From: Nitrospira sp.
GTDB taxonomy: Bacteria > Nitrospirota > Nitrospiria > Nitrospirales > Nitrospiraceae
NCBI GenBank assembly: GCA_029194665.1
Contig: JARFXO010000003.1
Span: 558,001-622,000, forward strand
DNA: 64,000 nucleotides
Direction: 5' to 3'
Part shown: positions 1-8,624 of the stretch, piece by piece
How positions within the stretch are numbered: position 1 is the stretch's first letter
Layout: each line of letters begins with the position of its first letter
Translations under genes and position numbers: made by a program
The notes under the pieces: model-generated
What the model saw: only the letters and a program-made list of their open reading frames with translations
Database searches by the model: none
What the model was told of the DNA's origin: nothing

Positions 1-1
1 A

Positions 2-334
2 ATCGAAGTTGAAACCTATACATATGGATTGGATGAAGTTGATCGAGCAATCCTGGATGGAGAGGAGGACGGGTTCGCGCGGATTCACATTCAAAAAGGA
101 ACGGACAAGATTCTTGGCGCGACGGTAGTGGCGGCCCATGCCGGCGACATGATCAGTGAATTCTCTGTTGCCATGAAGGGTGGGGCAGGGGCCAAAACGA
201 TAGCCGGTACCATCCATCCTTATCCGACCCAGATCGAGGTGAATAAGAAAGTGGTGAATCTCTGGCGAAAGGCACACTTCACGCAGGGAACGAAGAACCT
301 CCTCACGAAGCTCTTCGCGTGGCTGAGGCGATGA
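2..334 (+). CDS. C-terminal part of an FAD-dependent pyridine nucleotide-disulfide oxidoreductase (5' end outside window)
   Basis: The reading frame is already open at the window edge and runs to a TGA at 332-334, so only the last 110 residues are seen. They match the dimerisation domain of mercuric reductase/dihydrolipoamide dehydrogenase-like flavoproteins: a KILGATVVAAHAGDMI segment followed by IHPYPTQIEVNK. The H-P-(Y/T)-P motif is the conserved dimer-interface histidine-proline of this family, which supplies the acid/base at the partner subunit's active site. The redox CxxxxC and nucleotide-binding domains lie outside the window, so the substrate cannot be named. Its stop codon overlaps the start of the next gene as ATGA, which suggests co-translation. 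Confidence 0.8.
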   Translation: MEVETYTYGLDEVDRAILDGEEDGFARIHIQKGTDKILGATVVAAHAGDMISEFSVAMKGGAGAKTIAGTIHPYPTQIEVNKKVVNLWRKAHFTQGTKNLLTKLFAWLRR

Positions 335-1095
335 TGACAGGACATGTGATGGCATCGACTAGTGTCCTTGCTTGGACGATGCTCATGTCACTCAGCGCCC
401 ACAGCCTTGTCTGGGCTCAAAATCCCGCGGCATTGGAGATTGGTAAGTTTTCAGCCGCCTCCGAGGGAGCAGCACTGCCCGACGGGTGGAAGCCGCTTAC
501 CTTCCCGAAGATTCCGAAACAGACGCACTACGAAGTCATCAAGGATGGCGGCAGGCTGGTCGTAAAAGCCGTGAGCGAGGCCTCAGCTTCAGGGCTAACC
601 AAACAGGTCAAGATAGATCCTAAGGAATTCTCTGTCGTGCGGTGGCAATGGAAAGTCGAAAACCTGCTCAAGACCAGCGATGTCACGCGAAAAGACGGTG
701 ACGATTATCCGGCTCGGCTCTACATCACCTTCGAATACGACCCGGACAAGGTGAGCGTGGGGAAAAAACTCAAGTATAAGGCCGGTCGAGTGTTGTTCGG
801 AGACATTCCCATCGGCGCGATCAACTATGTTTGGGAAAGAAAGGCGCCGGTCGACACGATCATCGATAATGCCTATACGGATTTCGTCAAAATGGTGGTT
901 GTCGAAAGCGGACCACAAAAAGTCGGCACCTGGACGGACGAAGAACGAAACATCTATGAGGATTATAAAAAAGCCTTTAGCGAAGAGCCACCCATGATTA
1001 ACGGCGTGGCGATCATGAGCGATACGGACAATACGAAAGAACGAGCCACCGCCTATTACGGCGATATTACCTTCGTCAAAGGCCGGGTGAACTAG
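331..1095 (+). CDS. DUF3047 family exported protein
   Basis: A 254-residue protein with a hydrophobic N-terminal export signal (about residues 8-30, ending near LVWAQN). I chose the ATG at 331 because it overlaps the upstream stop as ATGA; a GTG 12 bases earlier would only add four residues. The mature part carries the DUF3047 pattern: a WQWKVENLLKTSDVTRKDGD stretch with conserved acidic residues, then YITFEYDP and a later INYVWERKAP segment. Members of this family are periplasmic or secreted proteins of unknown function, often found with redox or envelope genes. It appears to be co-transcribed with the flavoprotein upstream. The family call is firm; the role is unknown. Confidence 0.8.
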   Translation: MMTGHVMASTSVLAWTMLMSLSAHSLVWAQNPAALEIGKFSAASEGAALPDGWKPLTFPKIPKQTHYEVIKDGGRLVVKAVSEASASGLTKQVKIDPKEFSVVRWQWKVENLLKTSDVTRKDGDDYPARLYITFEYDPDKVSVGKKLKYKAGRVLFGDIPIGAINYVWERKAPVDTIIDNAYTDFVKMVVVESGPQKVGTWTDEERNIYEDYKKAFSEEPPMINGVAIMSDTDNTKERATAYYGDITFVKGRVN

Positions 1096-1115
1096 GGAAT
1101 GGTTGAGTCCTAGCC

Positions 1116-1149
1116 AAGCGGGCCGGTGTGAATTCCAGTCGGCCCGCTT
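1116..1149. terminator. Bidirectional hairpin terminator between convergent genes
   Basis: AAGCGGGCCG at 1116-1125 and CGGCCCGCTT at 1140-1149 form a perfect 10-bp stem with a 14-base loop. It lies exactly between the end of the DUF3047 gene (1095, plus strand) and the end of the small secreted protein (1164, minus strand), so it can terminate both transcripts. Confidence 0.75.
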
Positions 1150-1163
1150 ACTTGAGACGGGTA

Positions 1164-1559
1164 TTACTGAATCGAGTTGGCAAAACCGTTGCGGGTGATT
1201 TCGGCGCGTACGCGGTCGCCGACCTTCTTGCTGCCGCGCAATTGCGTGGTTTCGCGACTTACATAAACCTGAATTTGATTCCCTTCGAAGTCTTCGACCG
1301 TATAGACATTCCCGTTAATATATTTTACGGTGCCACCGATTGTTTTCCATGCCGGTCCAGGTTTACGGTCCGATCGATCAGCTGAGGGGAGGGAGGGAGA
1401 TTTCCCTGTTGAAGCCCCCACCTCCGTCGCAGCTGACGAATAGACAACCGACTGGTTCACGTCCTTTGAGCTTGCGGCTGTCAGGGACGGTACAAGCAGA
1501 GAAAGAACGGCTAGACCTCGCAGGACACTTGGAGGGATCATTCTGAGTTGAATCTTCAT
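1164..1559 (-). CDS. Small secreted protein, possibly OB/SH3-like beta domain
   Basis: A 131-residue minus-strand protein. The start at 1559 is preceded by a strong AGGAGG ribosome binding site at about 5-base spacing; the frame stays open further upstream but has no comparable signal. Residues 1-30 form a signal peptide (basic MKIQLR then a long hydrophobic run ending in TAAS). A low-complexity Ser/Pro linker follows, then a compact C-terminal domain of about 55 residues with alternating beta-type pattern (GGTVKYINGNVYTVEDFEG, then VYVSRETTQL, VGDRVRAEI). That pattern resembles small OB-fold or DUF5666-like beta barrels, but I do not recognise the family with certainty. It is convergent with the DUF3047 gene. 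Function unknown. Confidence 0.65.
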   Translation of the reverse strand: MKIQLRMIPPSVLRGLAVLSLLVPSLTAASSKDVNQSVVYSSAATEVGASTGKSPSLPSADRSDRKPGPAWKTIGGTVKYINGNVYTVEDFEGNQIQVYVSRETTQLRGSKKVGDRVRAEITRNGFANSIQ

Positions 1560-1882
1560 TGAGCACCTCCTGGTACAAACGATGTGAATTGTACGAGTGG
1601 GCAGCAAAGTACGTGCCGATTGCGAGAGATATGGAAATGATGACTCTTGGTCAGTTACAGAAAATTGCTGCTGGAAAACATTGCGTTTCGATGAGACCGG
1701 AGAAAAAACGGCACATGGTTGGGCAAAATTGCACGGCGACCGCCGGACATGCTGATACATATTGAATGGCCGCAGCACCGCATGGCTGGCAGATCGACGA
1801 ACTTATGGAAAGACGTGAAAGGCCTTGATGTCCACCTTGTGTCATAGACGCACAATCCAGCATGTCGCATGCAATAGGACCC

Positions 1883-1891
1883 TGTTAGAAT
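1883..1891 (+). promoter_or_regulatory. Extended -10 element of the tRNA nucleotidyltransferase gene (leaderless candidate)
   Basis: TGTTAGAAT fits an extended -10 box (TGn then TAnnnT). It ends only 6 bases before the ATG at 1898 and no Shine-Dalgarno sequence is present, so transcription would begin at or next to the start codon. Confidence 0.45.
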
Positions 1892-1897
1892 GCGCGC

Positions 1898-4555
1898 ATG
1901 GATGTCATTGCCACGCATGCCAACGCGGATTTCGATGGGCTTGGCTCCATGGTCGCCGCGCGCAAGCTGTTTCCGGATGCCAAGTTGGTCTTGCCGGCTG
2001 GGGGCCAGGAGGCTGTCCGTAATTTTCTTGCCGTGCACGAGCTCGACATCACGAAGCTCAAGGATATCGATCTTTCGCAGATCACCAGGCTGGTGCTGGT
2101 TGATACACAGGACTCGAACCGAATCGGAGCACTCAGATCGTGCATCGGGAATCCCGCAGTCGAAGTGGTCGTATTTGATCATCATGTCGAACCGGACTCA
2201 TCCTGCGCTGGTTGCTCGAAGCAATCGATCATTGCGTCGGTCGGGGCGACGACGACAATTCTTATCGAGCAACTCCGGCGAGGGCATATCCCCGTGACGC
2301 CGTTTGAGGCAACCGTGATGGCCCTGGGCCTGTATGAAGAAACCGGGTCATTTAGTTTTGTTTCCACCACCGCCAGAGACCTCGAAGCTGGGGCGTTTCT
2401 CCTCGCAGCCGGCGCGGATCTGACCATGGTGGCGGAGACCCTACACCGTCCTCTGAATCCTGATGCTGTCGCGCTACTGAACGATTTGTTGGAACACAGC
2501 GAAGAGCATTACCTGGAAGGTCGCAAGGTCCTGGTGGCCACGAGCACGGTGGATCGCTGTCGCGGAGAAGCAGCTGACGTCGTGCATAGACTGGCCGAAT
2601 TACAGGGTGTCGATGCCGTCCTTGTGGCGGTGATGATGGCAGATCGAGTGGAAGTGATCGGGAGAAGCCGCAGGCCTGAGATCGACGTCGGCTGGGTCGC
2701 ACGGGAATTCGGAGGAGGAGGCCACGCCGTGGCGGCAGCCGCCGCGGTCAAAGGACGGACGCTTGCGGAGGTCAAGGAGAAGATCGTTCACCTGCTGACC
2801 ACACACTATCGCCCGACTCTGCTGGCCCAGGATGTCATGACCCACCCGGTAAAAGCGATCGAGGTCGATACCAGCGTGACTGAAGCGGGAGAGCGGATGA
2901 CGGCCTATGGGCTGAATGTTTTTCCCATCCTGGATGAAAAAGATCATTACACCGGGCTCGTCAGTCGGGAGTCGATTCAGAAAGCCTTGTTTCATCGGCT
3001 CGGCAAGCTGGCCGTGCGTGACATCATGCAGACCGATGCGTATACGGCGCGGACGGGCACTCCGTTTCATGAGATCGAAACGGCCATGATCGAGCGGAAC
3101 CAGCGGTTTGTGCCGATCATCACAGAGGCGAAAATCGTCGGCGTCATTACGAGGACGGATCTGTTGCGGACCTTGCACGACGATGTACTGAAGATGGCTC
3201 GAATGCGGACGATACGCCCAAGCGAAACGGAAGCTGAGAGTGGAGGGTCGCGCCGCAACGTCAAGAGGCTGTTGCGGAGCCGCTTGCCGCAGCGCCTAGT
3301 GACGGTGCTGGAGGAGGCTGGTCAATTGGCTGACCGCTGCGAGGTCCCGCTCTTTGTCGTCGGCGGCTGCGTGCGAGACCTATTACTCGGCATCGAGAAC
3401 CTGGATTTGGATCTTGTGGTCGAAGGCGACGGAATCGCCTTCGCCCACAAGCTCGGTGAAGTGCTGCAGGCGCGGGTCAAGGTACATGAGCGATTCGGCA
3501 CGGCCATCTTGCTGTCGGCGGATGGCTTCAGGCTTGATGTGGCCACCGCAAGAACGGAATACTACGAATATCCGACCGCCCTCCCGACAGTGGAGCAAAG
3601 TTCCATCAAGAAGGATCTCTATCGTCGAGATTTCACCATGAACGCGCTTGCCGTCCAGTTGAACGGAAAGGGGTTCGGGGATGTGCTCGACTTCTACGGT
3701 GGGCAACGGGATCTGAATGACAAGGTCATCCGAGTCTTGCACGGGCTGAGTTTCGTTGAAGATCCGACCCGAGTCTTTCGCGCTATCCGATTTGAATCCC
3801 GGTTCGGGTTTCGTTTGGGAAAGGACACAGCGGCGTTGATCGCCGGCGCCGTCAAGATGAATCTGTTTGAACGATTATCCGGCCATCGTTTGCTGGAAGA
3901 ACTGAAACTGCTGCTGGGTGAGCGGGAGCCGAAACAGGCGATCAAACGATTGGCGGAGCTCAATCTCTTGAAGTTCATCCATCCGAAGCTGAGTTGGTCA
4001 GACCGGTTGAACAGGTTGCTGGCCGCACTCGCGGAAACCGTCGATTGGTACCGGTTACTCTACTTAGATCGGAAGATGGAACCCTGGTTAGTCTACATGA
4101 TGGGGCTTCTAGAGCTGTTGCCGGAACGTGCCGTGAAGGACGTGCTCAAACGATTTCCCTTTTCCGAGCAGGAAGCAGCCGGGCTCAAAATGGCCCACGT
4201 GGGCTGTCACAAGGTGATTCGAAAGCTTGCGACGAAGCGATCGCTCAAACCGGCAGAAGTGTACCGTCTGTTGTTGGGATTATCCGATGAGACACTGTTA
4301 CTCATCATGGCGAAGAGCAAGGGAGAAACAGTCAAACGGCAGGTCTCGGCCTTCCTGACGACCTATCAGCAGGTGAAGCCGATTCTGACAGGCACCGATC
4401 TCAGGATGATGGGATTGAAACCAGGTCCGCAGTTCAAAAAGATCCTTGACCAACTGCTTGACGTGCGGCTGAACGGGGAGATCAAGACAGAATCGGAAGA
4501 GCGGGATCTGGCAATGAAGCTTATCGGGTTGAAAACGGATGGTAACGGGATGTGA
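1898..4555 (+). CDS. tRNA nucleotidyltransferase / poly(A) polymerase family protein with N-terminal DHH and CBS domains
   Basis: An 885-residue multidomain enzyme. Residues 1-150 are a DHH phosphoesterase domain (HANADFDGLGS, DTQDSNR, FDHHVEPD), followed by a DHHA1-like domain whose GGGGHAVAAAA glycine-rich motif sits near 270. Two CBS domains span about 307-430. A class II nucleotidyltransferase head begins near 484 (VVGGCVRDLLLG, DLDLVVEGDG with the metal-binding acidic pair, RRDFTMNALA, then EDPTRVFRAIRFE), and a helical RNA-binding tail fills the rest. The family adds CCA, or A only, to tRNA 3' ends; large DHH-CBS forms like the Aquifex A-adding enzyme are known, so this may be the A-adding member of a CC/A pair. 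The frame is intact. Whether the DHH domain is catalytic here is not known. Confidence 0.9.
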   Translation: MDVIATHANADFDGLGSMVAARKLFPDAKLVLPAGGQEAVRNFLAVHELDITKLKDIDLSQITRLVLVDTQDSNRIGALRSCIGNPAVEVVVFDHHVEPDSSCAGCSKQSIIASVGATTTILIEQLRRGHIPVTPFEATVMALGLYEETGSFSFVSTTARDLEAGAFLLAAGADLTMVAETLHRPLNPDAVALLNDLLEHSEEHYLEGRKVLVATSTVDRCRGEAADVVHRLAELQGVDAVLVAVMMADRVEVIGRSRRPEIDVGWVAREFGGGGHAVAAAAAVKGRTLAEVKEKIVHLLTTHYRPTLLAQDVMTHPVKAIEVDTSVTEAGERMTAYGLNVFPILDEKDHYTGLVSRESIQKALFHRLGKLAVRDIMQTDAYTARTGTPFHEIETAMIERNQRFVPIITEAKIVGVITRTDLLRTLHDDVLKMARMRTIRPSETEAESGGSRRNVKRLLRSRLPQRLVTVLEEAGQLADRCEVPLFVVGGCVRDLLLGIENLDLDLVVEGDGIAFAHKLGEVLQARVKVHERFGTAILLSADGFRLDVATARTEYYEYPTALPTVEQSSIKKDLYRRDFTMNALAVQLNGKGFGDVLDFYGGQRDLNDKVIRVLHGLSFVEDPTRVFRAIRFESRFGFRLGKDTAALIAGAVKMNLFERLSGHRLLEELKLLLGEREPKQAIKRLAELNLLKFIHPKLSWSDRLNRLLAALAETVDWYRLLYLDRKMEPWLVYMMGLLELLPERAVKDVLKRFPFSEQEAAGLKMAHVGCHKVIRKLATKRSLKPAEVYRLLLGLSDETLLLIMAKSKGETVKRQVSAFLTTYQQVKPILTGTDLRMMGLKPGPQFKKILDQLLDVRLNGEIKTESEERDLAMKLIGLKTDGNGM

Positions 4556-5013
4556 GGGTGAACCACAGGGATAAGTTACGTAGGTATTTCATCGCTGGGA
4601 GGCAGCGGGAGTTTCTTGCAGTTCGCTGAGTCTGGTCATCCGACTACGTGCGATCGTCTTGCCTGGAGAACGGCTGAAAGCGCCTACCCGGTAGGGCCAT
4701 TAATCAAGGCTGAACGCATCTGACTTTTCCTCCTGTTTTTCAGCATATTTCTTACCAACAATCCTCCCCCACAATTGAGCAGCAAGAGGGGTAACAGGCG
4801 TATGTCGATCCACAGCGCGACAATGATGAGCGGTGTAATCGCTGTTCTTTTCACCGTTGTCTGTTTGTCAGCTGTCCTCACGCCGATAGGCCTGCCTCTC
4901 TCCCTCTTGTACCTCCTACCCCTCGCGTCGACAGCATTGTTGCGACGCAGCGAGGAGATTATCGTGCAACTGCACTTTCAGGACCTCTTGGTCCATACCT
5001 CAGAAAGGCGAAA
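4556..5013. other. Intergenic region upstream of the nuo operon
   Basis: About 460 bases with no convincing intact gene. It should contain the nuo promoter, but I cannot single out a trustworthy -35/-10 pair. A near-palindrome CTACCCGGTAG lies around 4684. A short frame at its right end is listed separately as a possible gene remnant. Confidence 0.5.
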
Positions 5014-5023
5014 GTGTCTATAA
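4802..5023 (+). pseudogene. Possible remnant of a membrane sensor N-terminus
   Basis: An open frame of 73 codons starting at ATG 4802 and overlapping the first bases of nuoA. It encodes two hydrophobic segments with a TPIGLPLSLLYLLPLA stretch. That phrase resembles the membrane-spanning N-terminus of bacterial sensor kinases and response regulators (hydrophobic hairpins with an S-L-L-Y-L-L-P core). Nothing of a kinase or receiver follows, and no strong ribosome binding site precedes it. It is either a decayed fragment or a chance frame. Confidence 0.25.
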
Positions 5024-5490
5024 GTAATTCTACCATTTTACAGGACCCTATTTGGCAGGTCTGCGTCTATGGGTTGGCTGTCGGCCTCGTAATTGTCGTC
5101 ATGTTGGGATTCCCAGCGTTGCTAGGGGAGCGTCACTGGAAGAAATCCGAACGTCGATCCGAAAGCGCAACGGTCATTCCCTATGAATCTGGTATCAGGC
5201 CGACCGGCAGCGCTCAAGTTCGCCCGCCGGTGCAATATTACTTGGTCGCCATGTTCTTCGTCATTTTCGATGTTGAGGCGGCTTTTCTGTATGCCTGGGC
5301 GGTAGCTGTGCCGGAAACAGGCTGGCTTGGTTTCATTGAAGTGACCATCTTTGTTGCTCTGCTCTTGTCGGCCCTCATCTATTTATGGCTGACCGGAGCG
5401 CTGGACTGGAATACGCAGCGTCAACGGTCGCCTGTCCATCACCTCCGTACAGCAAGGATCAAGGAGCGGCGCGATGACAGGGTGGCGTAA
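5014..5490 (+). CDS. nuoA: NADH-quinone oxidoreductase subunit A
   Basis: A 158-residue membrane subunit of respiratory complex I, with three transmembrane helices (about residues 15-38, 70-95 and 102-125). The conserved loop carries [16 protein letters not shown] and the following helix [17 protein letters not shown], which are signature segments of NuoA/ND3 near the quinone cavity. The start is GTG at 5014 with a weak purine-rich site upstream. It is the first gene of a 13-gene nuo cluster and overlaps nuoB by 17 bases. The C-terminus is longer and more basic than usual, because it runs into the nuoB start region. Confidence 0.95.
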   Translation: MSISNSTILQDPIWQVCVYGLAVGLVIVVMLGFPALLGERHWKKSERRSESATVIPYESGIRPTGSAQVRPPVQYYLVAMFFVIFDVEAAFLYAWAVAVPETGWLGFIEVTIFVALLLSALIYLWLTGALDWNTQRQRSPVHHLRTARIKERRDDRVA

Positions 5491-6181
5491 GGGAAGGCTT
5501 GAAGGAGTGCGCATTCAGGAGGGCGGTGACGGCTCGTTGACCTCTGTTGTCGGTCAATCCGTACTCTTCGCCAGACTTCAAGATTTACTGGCATGGGGAC
5601 GAACGAATTCACTCTGGCCGCTGAACTTCGGCCTGTCTTGCTGTTTCGTCGAAATGGCCACGAGTCTGACCAGCGTCTACGACGTTGCCCGGTTCGGCGC
5701 AGAAGTTGTACGAGGATCGCCACGCCAGGCCGACGTGCTAGTCGTGTCTGGAACGGTTTTCATGAAGGTCGCTCCCGTCATCAAGCAGCTCTACGAGCAG
5801 ATGATGGAGCCGCGTTGGGTGATCTCGATGGGCTCCTGCGCGAATTCAGGAGGCATGTTCGACGCCTACTCTGTCGTACAGGGTGTCGATAAATTCCTAC
5901 CGGTAGACGTCTATATGCCAGGGTGCCCTCCGCCACCGCATGCCTTCATGGAATGCCTTCTGCTCCTACAGAACAAGGTCGCATCGGAGCGCCGACCGTT
6001 GAGTTGGTGGTTCGGTCCGCAAGAGGTCCAAAAACCCATGATGCCATCAATGCGGGATGCGAAGCGAGAGGAGCGGACTCGTCAGCGCGAATATCCCGCC
6101 ATCGATGTGTTACCTCGGACCGATCTGCTCTCACCCCACTTCGCAGGACAACCAGTCAGTCCTTCGAATCGGAAACCATGA
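5474..6181 (+). CDS. nuoB: NADH-quinone oxidoreductase subunit B
   Basis: A 235-residue peripheral-arm subunit that ligates the terminal iron-sulfur cluster N2 next to the quinone site. The N2 ligands are visible: the tandem cysteines C56-C57 ([10 protein letters not shown]), C122 (GSCANSGG) and C151 (GCPPPPHAF). The ATG at 5474 lies inside the end of nuoA. The core ends near residue 175, and a charged tail of about 60 residues ([11 protein letters not shown] onward) makes it longer than the common 160-180-residue form. Its TGA overlaps the nuoCD ATG. The tail is unusual but consistent with an intact gene. Confidence 0.95.
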   Translation: MTGWRKGRLEGVRIQEGGDGSLTSVVGQSVLFARLQDLLAWGRTNSLWPLNFGLSCCFVEMATSLTSVYDVARFGAEVVRGSPRQADVLVVSGTVFMKVAPVIKQLYEQMMEPRWVISMGSCANSGGMFDAYSVVQGVDKFLPVDVYMPGCPPPPHAFMECLLLLQNKVASERRPLSWWFGPQEVQKPMMPSMRDAKREERTRQREYPAIDVLPRTDLLSPHFAGQPVSPSNRKP

Positions 6182-7974
6182 CCATACGATCATCGACCAT
6201 GAACGATACTTCGATGGGTGAATGGACCGGAGTGGTGGCAGAGATCGAAGGTCGATTCGGTTCGGAAGGCTTTGTGACAGCAGTGCAACCAACAAAGGAC
6301 GAGATTCCGACGATTTGGATCGAGAAGAACCGTCTGCCTGAGACGCTCCGCTATCTAAAATCTGAGATTCCTCGTCCTTTTTCCATGCTGTTCGACTTGA
6401 GTGCGACGGATGAACGGCTACGCCGGCACCATGAAGGCTTGCCGATCGGTGTCTTTACCGTCTTCTATCACCTCTATTCATTTGATCGGAACCAATCGAT
6501 CCGCATCAAAGTGCCGCTCAACAGTGAGGCTCTTTCACTGCCGTCGATCGTCGATCTCTGGCCCAACGCCGATTGGTACGAGCGAGAAATCTATGACATG
6601 TTCGGCATTTCATTCGACGGTCATCCATGTCTCCGGCGTCTCCTCATGCCTCCCTGGTGGGAGGGGCATCCGCTTCGGAAGGATCATCCCGCGCGCGGGA
6701 CAGAGATGGGGCGGTTCCAACTCCCACCAGAGAAGCTTGTCATGACGCAGGAGGCGCTGCAATTCAAGCCCGAGGAGTGGGGCTTGTCCCGCACACATCA
6801 CGATCCGGACTTCGACTATATGTTCATCAATCTCGGTCCTGCCCATACCGGCACCCACGGTGTCCTCCGGCTCGTGACGCAGCTCGCGGGTGAAGAAATC
6901 ATCAACATCGTGCCTGATATCGGATTCCACCACCGAGCGCAGGAAAAAATCGCCGAACGGCAGACATGGCATACGTTCATTCCCTATACGGATCGTGTGG
7001 ACTACCTTCAGGGCGTGCTGAACGAGATGCCGTACTGTCTCGCGGTCGAACGGCTGGCCGGCATTGAGGTCCCAAAACGAGCACAAGTCCTCCGCGTCAT
7101 GATGTCCGAATTCTATCGGCTCGCCAGCCATCTCGTCTGGTACGGCACCTTTGCGCAGGACATCGGCGCCTTGTCTCCGGTCTTTTATATGTTCAACGAT
7201 CGGGAGCGAATCCATGCGATCACAGAAGCGATCTGTGGCGGCCGTATGCATCCGAACTGGTTTCGCATCGGCGGAGTCGCGCAGGACCTCCCGATTGGGT
7301 GGGATAAACTGGTTCATCAGTTCGTTGAATGGTTTCCAAGCCGGCTCGATGAGTACGAACGGCTCGTGATGGACAACCCGATTTTCAAAGAACGGACCGT
7401 CGGGATCGGTGCGTTTTCACGTGAAGAGGCCATCGCCTGGGGCGCCACCGGTCCGATGTTGCGCGCCTGCGGCTTGCCCTGGGATTTGCGCAAGGTTCGT
7501 CCTTATTCCGGCTATGATCAGTTTGACTTTGAAGTTCCGGTCGCTTCAAACGGGGATTGTTATGATCGAGCGGTGGTACACGTCTTGGAGATGCGCCAGT
7601 CGCTGCGGATTATTCGCCAGTGCCTCGACTCCATGCCCTCCGGTTCCTATAAGTCACTCGATCCGCTCGCGACTCCACCGCTTAAGGAACGCACGATGCA
7701 CGATATCGAAACGCTCATCCATCATTTTGTAGGGGTGAGCTGGGGGCCGGTGCTTCCACCCGGTGAGGCGGAAGTTCCCACGGAGTCATCAAAAGGTCAG
7801 ACCAGTTATTACTTGACGAGTGATGGGGCTCAGGTCTCGTACCGAACGAGAATTCGCACCCCCTCGTTTGCACACATTCAGATGGTGCCGCTCCTCGCGC
7901 GTGGCGAACTGTTGTCGGATCTGTTAGCCGTGCTCGGCAGCGTGGACTATGTGCTGTCGGATGTGGACCGGTGA
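6178..7974 (+). CDS. nuoCD: NADH-quinone oxidoreductase subunits C and D, fused
   Basis: A 598-residue fusion. I place the start at ATG 6178, overlapping the nuoB stop as ATGA; the open frame extends upstream only because it shadows nuoB. Residues 1-190 are NuoC ([17 protein letters not shown], then RKDHPARG). Residues about 215-598 are NuoD, the 49-kDa-like subunit forming the quinone chamber ([16 protein letters not shown], where the usual Q-H-P-A is replaced by A-H-T-G, and a C-terminal [12 protein letters not shown]). NuoC/D fusions are common in bacteria with E. coli-type complex I. The frame is intact and should be translationally coupled to nuoB. Confidence 0.95.
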   Translation: MTIRSSTMNDTSMGEWTGVVAEIEGRFGSEGFVTAVQPTKDEIPTIWIEKNRLPETLRYLKSEIPRPFSMLFDLSATDERLRRHHEGLPIGVFTVFYHLYSFDRNQSIRIKVPLNSEALSLPSIVDLWPNADWYEREIYDMFGISFDGHPCLRRLLMPPWWEGHPLRKDHPARGTEMGRFQLPPEKLVMTQEALQFKPEEWGLSRTHHDPDFDYMFINLGPAHTGTHGVLRLVTQLAGEEIINIVPDIGFHHRAQEKIAERQTWHTFIPYTDRVDYLQGVLNEMPYCLAVERLAGIEVPKRAQVLRVMMSEFYRLASHLVWYGTFAQDIGALSPVFYMFNDRERIHAITEAICGGRMHPNWFRIGGVAQDLPIGWDKLVHQFVEWFPSRLDEYERLVMDNPIFKERTVGIGAFSREEAIAWGATGPMLRACGLPWDLRKVRPYSGYDQFDFEVPVASNGDCYDRAVVHVLEMRQSLRIIRQCLDSMPSGSYKSLDPLATPPLKERTMHDIETLIHHFVGVSWGPVLPPGEAEVPTESSKGQTSYYLTSDGAQVSYRTRIRTPSFAHIQMVPLLARGELLSDLLAVLGSVDYVLSDVDR

Positions 7975-8087
7975 GCGAGAGGAGCGCGAATGGCGGGAGG
8001 GGCGAGACGAGGATTGCGAGAAAGGCGAGAAATGGAAAGAGACCAGGCGGCTTGTCTCGCGCCTCTCGCTCGTCTCGCCGAGTACTT
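7975..8087. repeat. Purine-rich imperfect inverted repeat between nuoCD and nuoE
   Basis: This 113-base spacer is built of GCGAGA/GGCGAG-type words. Its left half (GCGAGAGGAGCGCG, GGCGAGACGAG) is nearly complementary to its right half (CGCGCCTCTCGC, CTCGTCTCGCC), so it can fold into a long imperfect hairpin. Similar GCGAGA-rich words are, from memory, common between genes in Nitrospira genomes. The nuoE frame reads open through it, which explains a falsely long N-terminus. Confidence 0.6.
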
Positions 8088-8552
8088 ATGCTGACAGACA
8101 TTGAACGCCGCGAGCTTGAAGGTGCGCTGAAACATTACCCCGACAAACGGGCGGGCGCCATCGACGCCCTGCTCATTCTACAGCGACGACGTGGGTGGAT
8201 CTCGGATGACTCGCTCCTCGACATTGCACAATTCCTCGGTATGACGGGCGAGGATGTTGATAGCATCGCGACGTTCTACAACCTCATTTTTCGCAAACCC
8301 GTCGGTCGGCATGTGGCTTTCCTTTGCGACAGTATCAGTTGTTGGATCATGGGGTACGAACAGGTTCGCGCTCAGATCCGGAAAAGCTTTGACATCGAAC
8401 TGGGGCAGACGACGCGCGACGGGCGCCTGACGTTCTTGCCGATCGCCTGCTTGGGACATTGCGAAAGGGCGCCGGCAATGATGATCGATCAGGACCTGTA
8501 CGGCGGTGTCATGCCCGAACAACTGGAAAACATCGTGGAGAAGTACGAATAG
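8088..8552 (+). CDS. nuoE: NADH-quinone oxidoreductase subunit E
   Basis: A 154-residue subunit of the NADH-oxidising module that binds the [2Fe-2S] cluster N1a. The ligands follow the NuoE pattern: FLCDSISC (C-x4-C) and later ACLGHC (C-x3-C). The N-terminal helical part (LKHYPDKRAGAIDALLILQ, then GWISDDSLLDIAQFLGM) is typical of the family. I prefer the ATG at 8088, where family similarity begins; an in-frame GTG at 7971 would add 39 residues encoded by the hairpin element. No clear ribosome binding site is visible at either start. It lies between nuoCD and nuoF in the usual order. Confidence 0.93.
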   Translation: MLTDIERRELEGALKHYPDKRAGAIDALLILQRRRGWISDDSLLDIAQFLGMTGEDVDSIATFYNLIFRKPVGRHVAFLCDSISCWIMGYEQVRAQIRKSFDIELGQTTRDGRLTFLPIACLGHCERAPAMMIDQDLYGGVMPEQLENIVEKYE

Positions 8553-8624
8553 ATCAGTTTTGAGTTCTTACTGTTTGGTTCTCGGAAATTCAACCCAAAC
8601 AATTCACCACTTAGATTATTGAAG

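Noticed and set aside
5923-6177. Upstream in-frame extension of nuoCD
   Set aside because: It overlaps nuoB in another frame and shows no similarity to NuoC; the ATGA junction at 6178 is the natural start.
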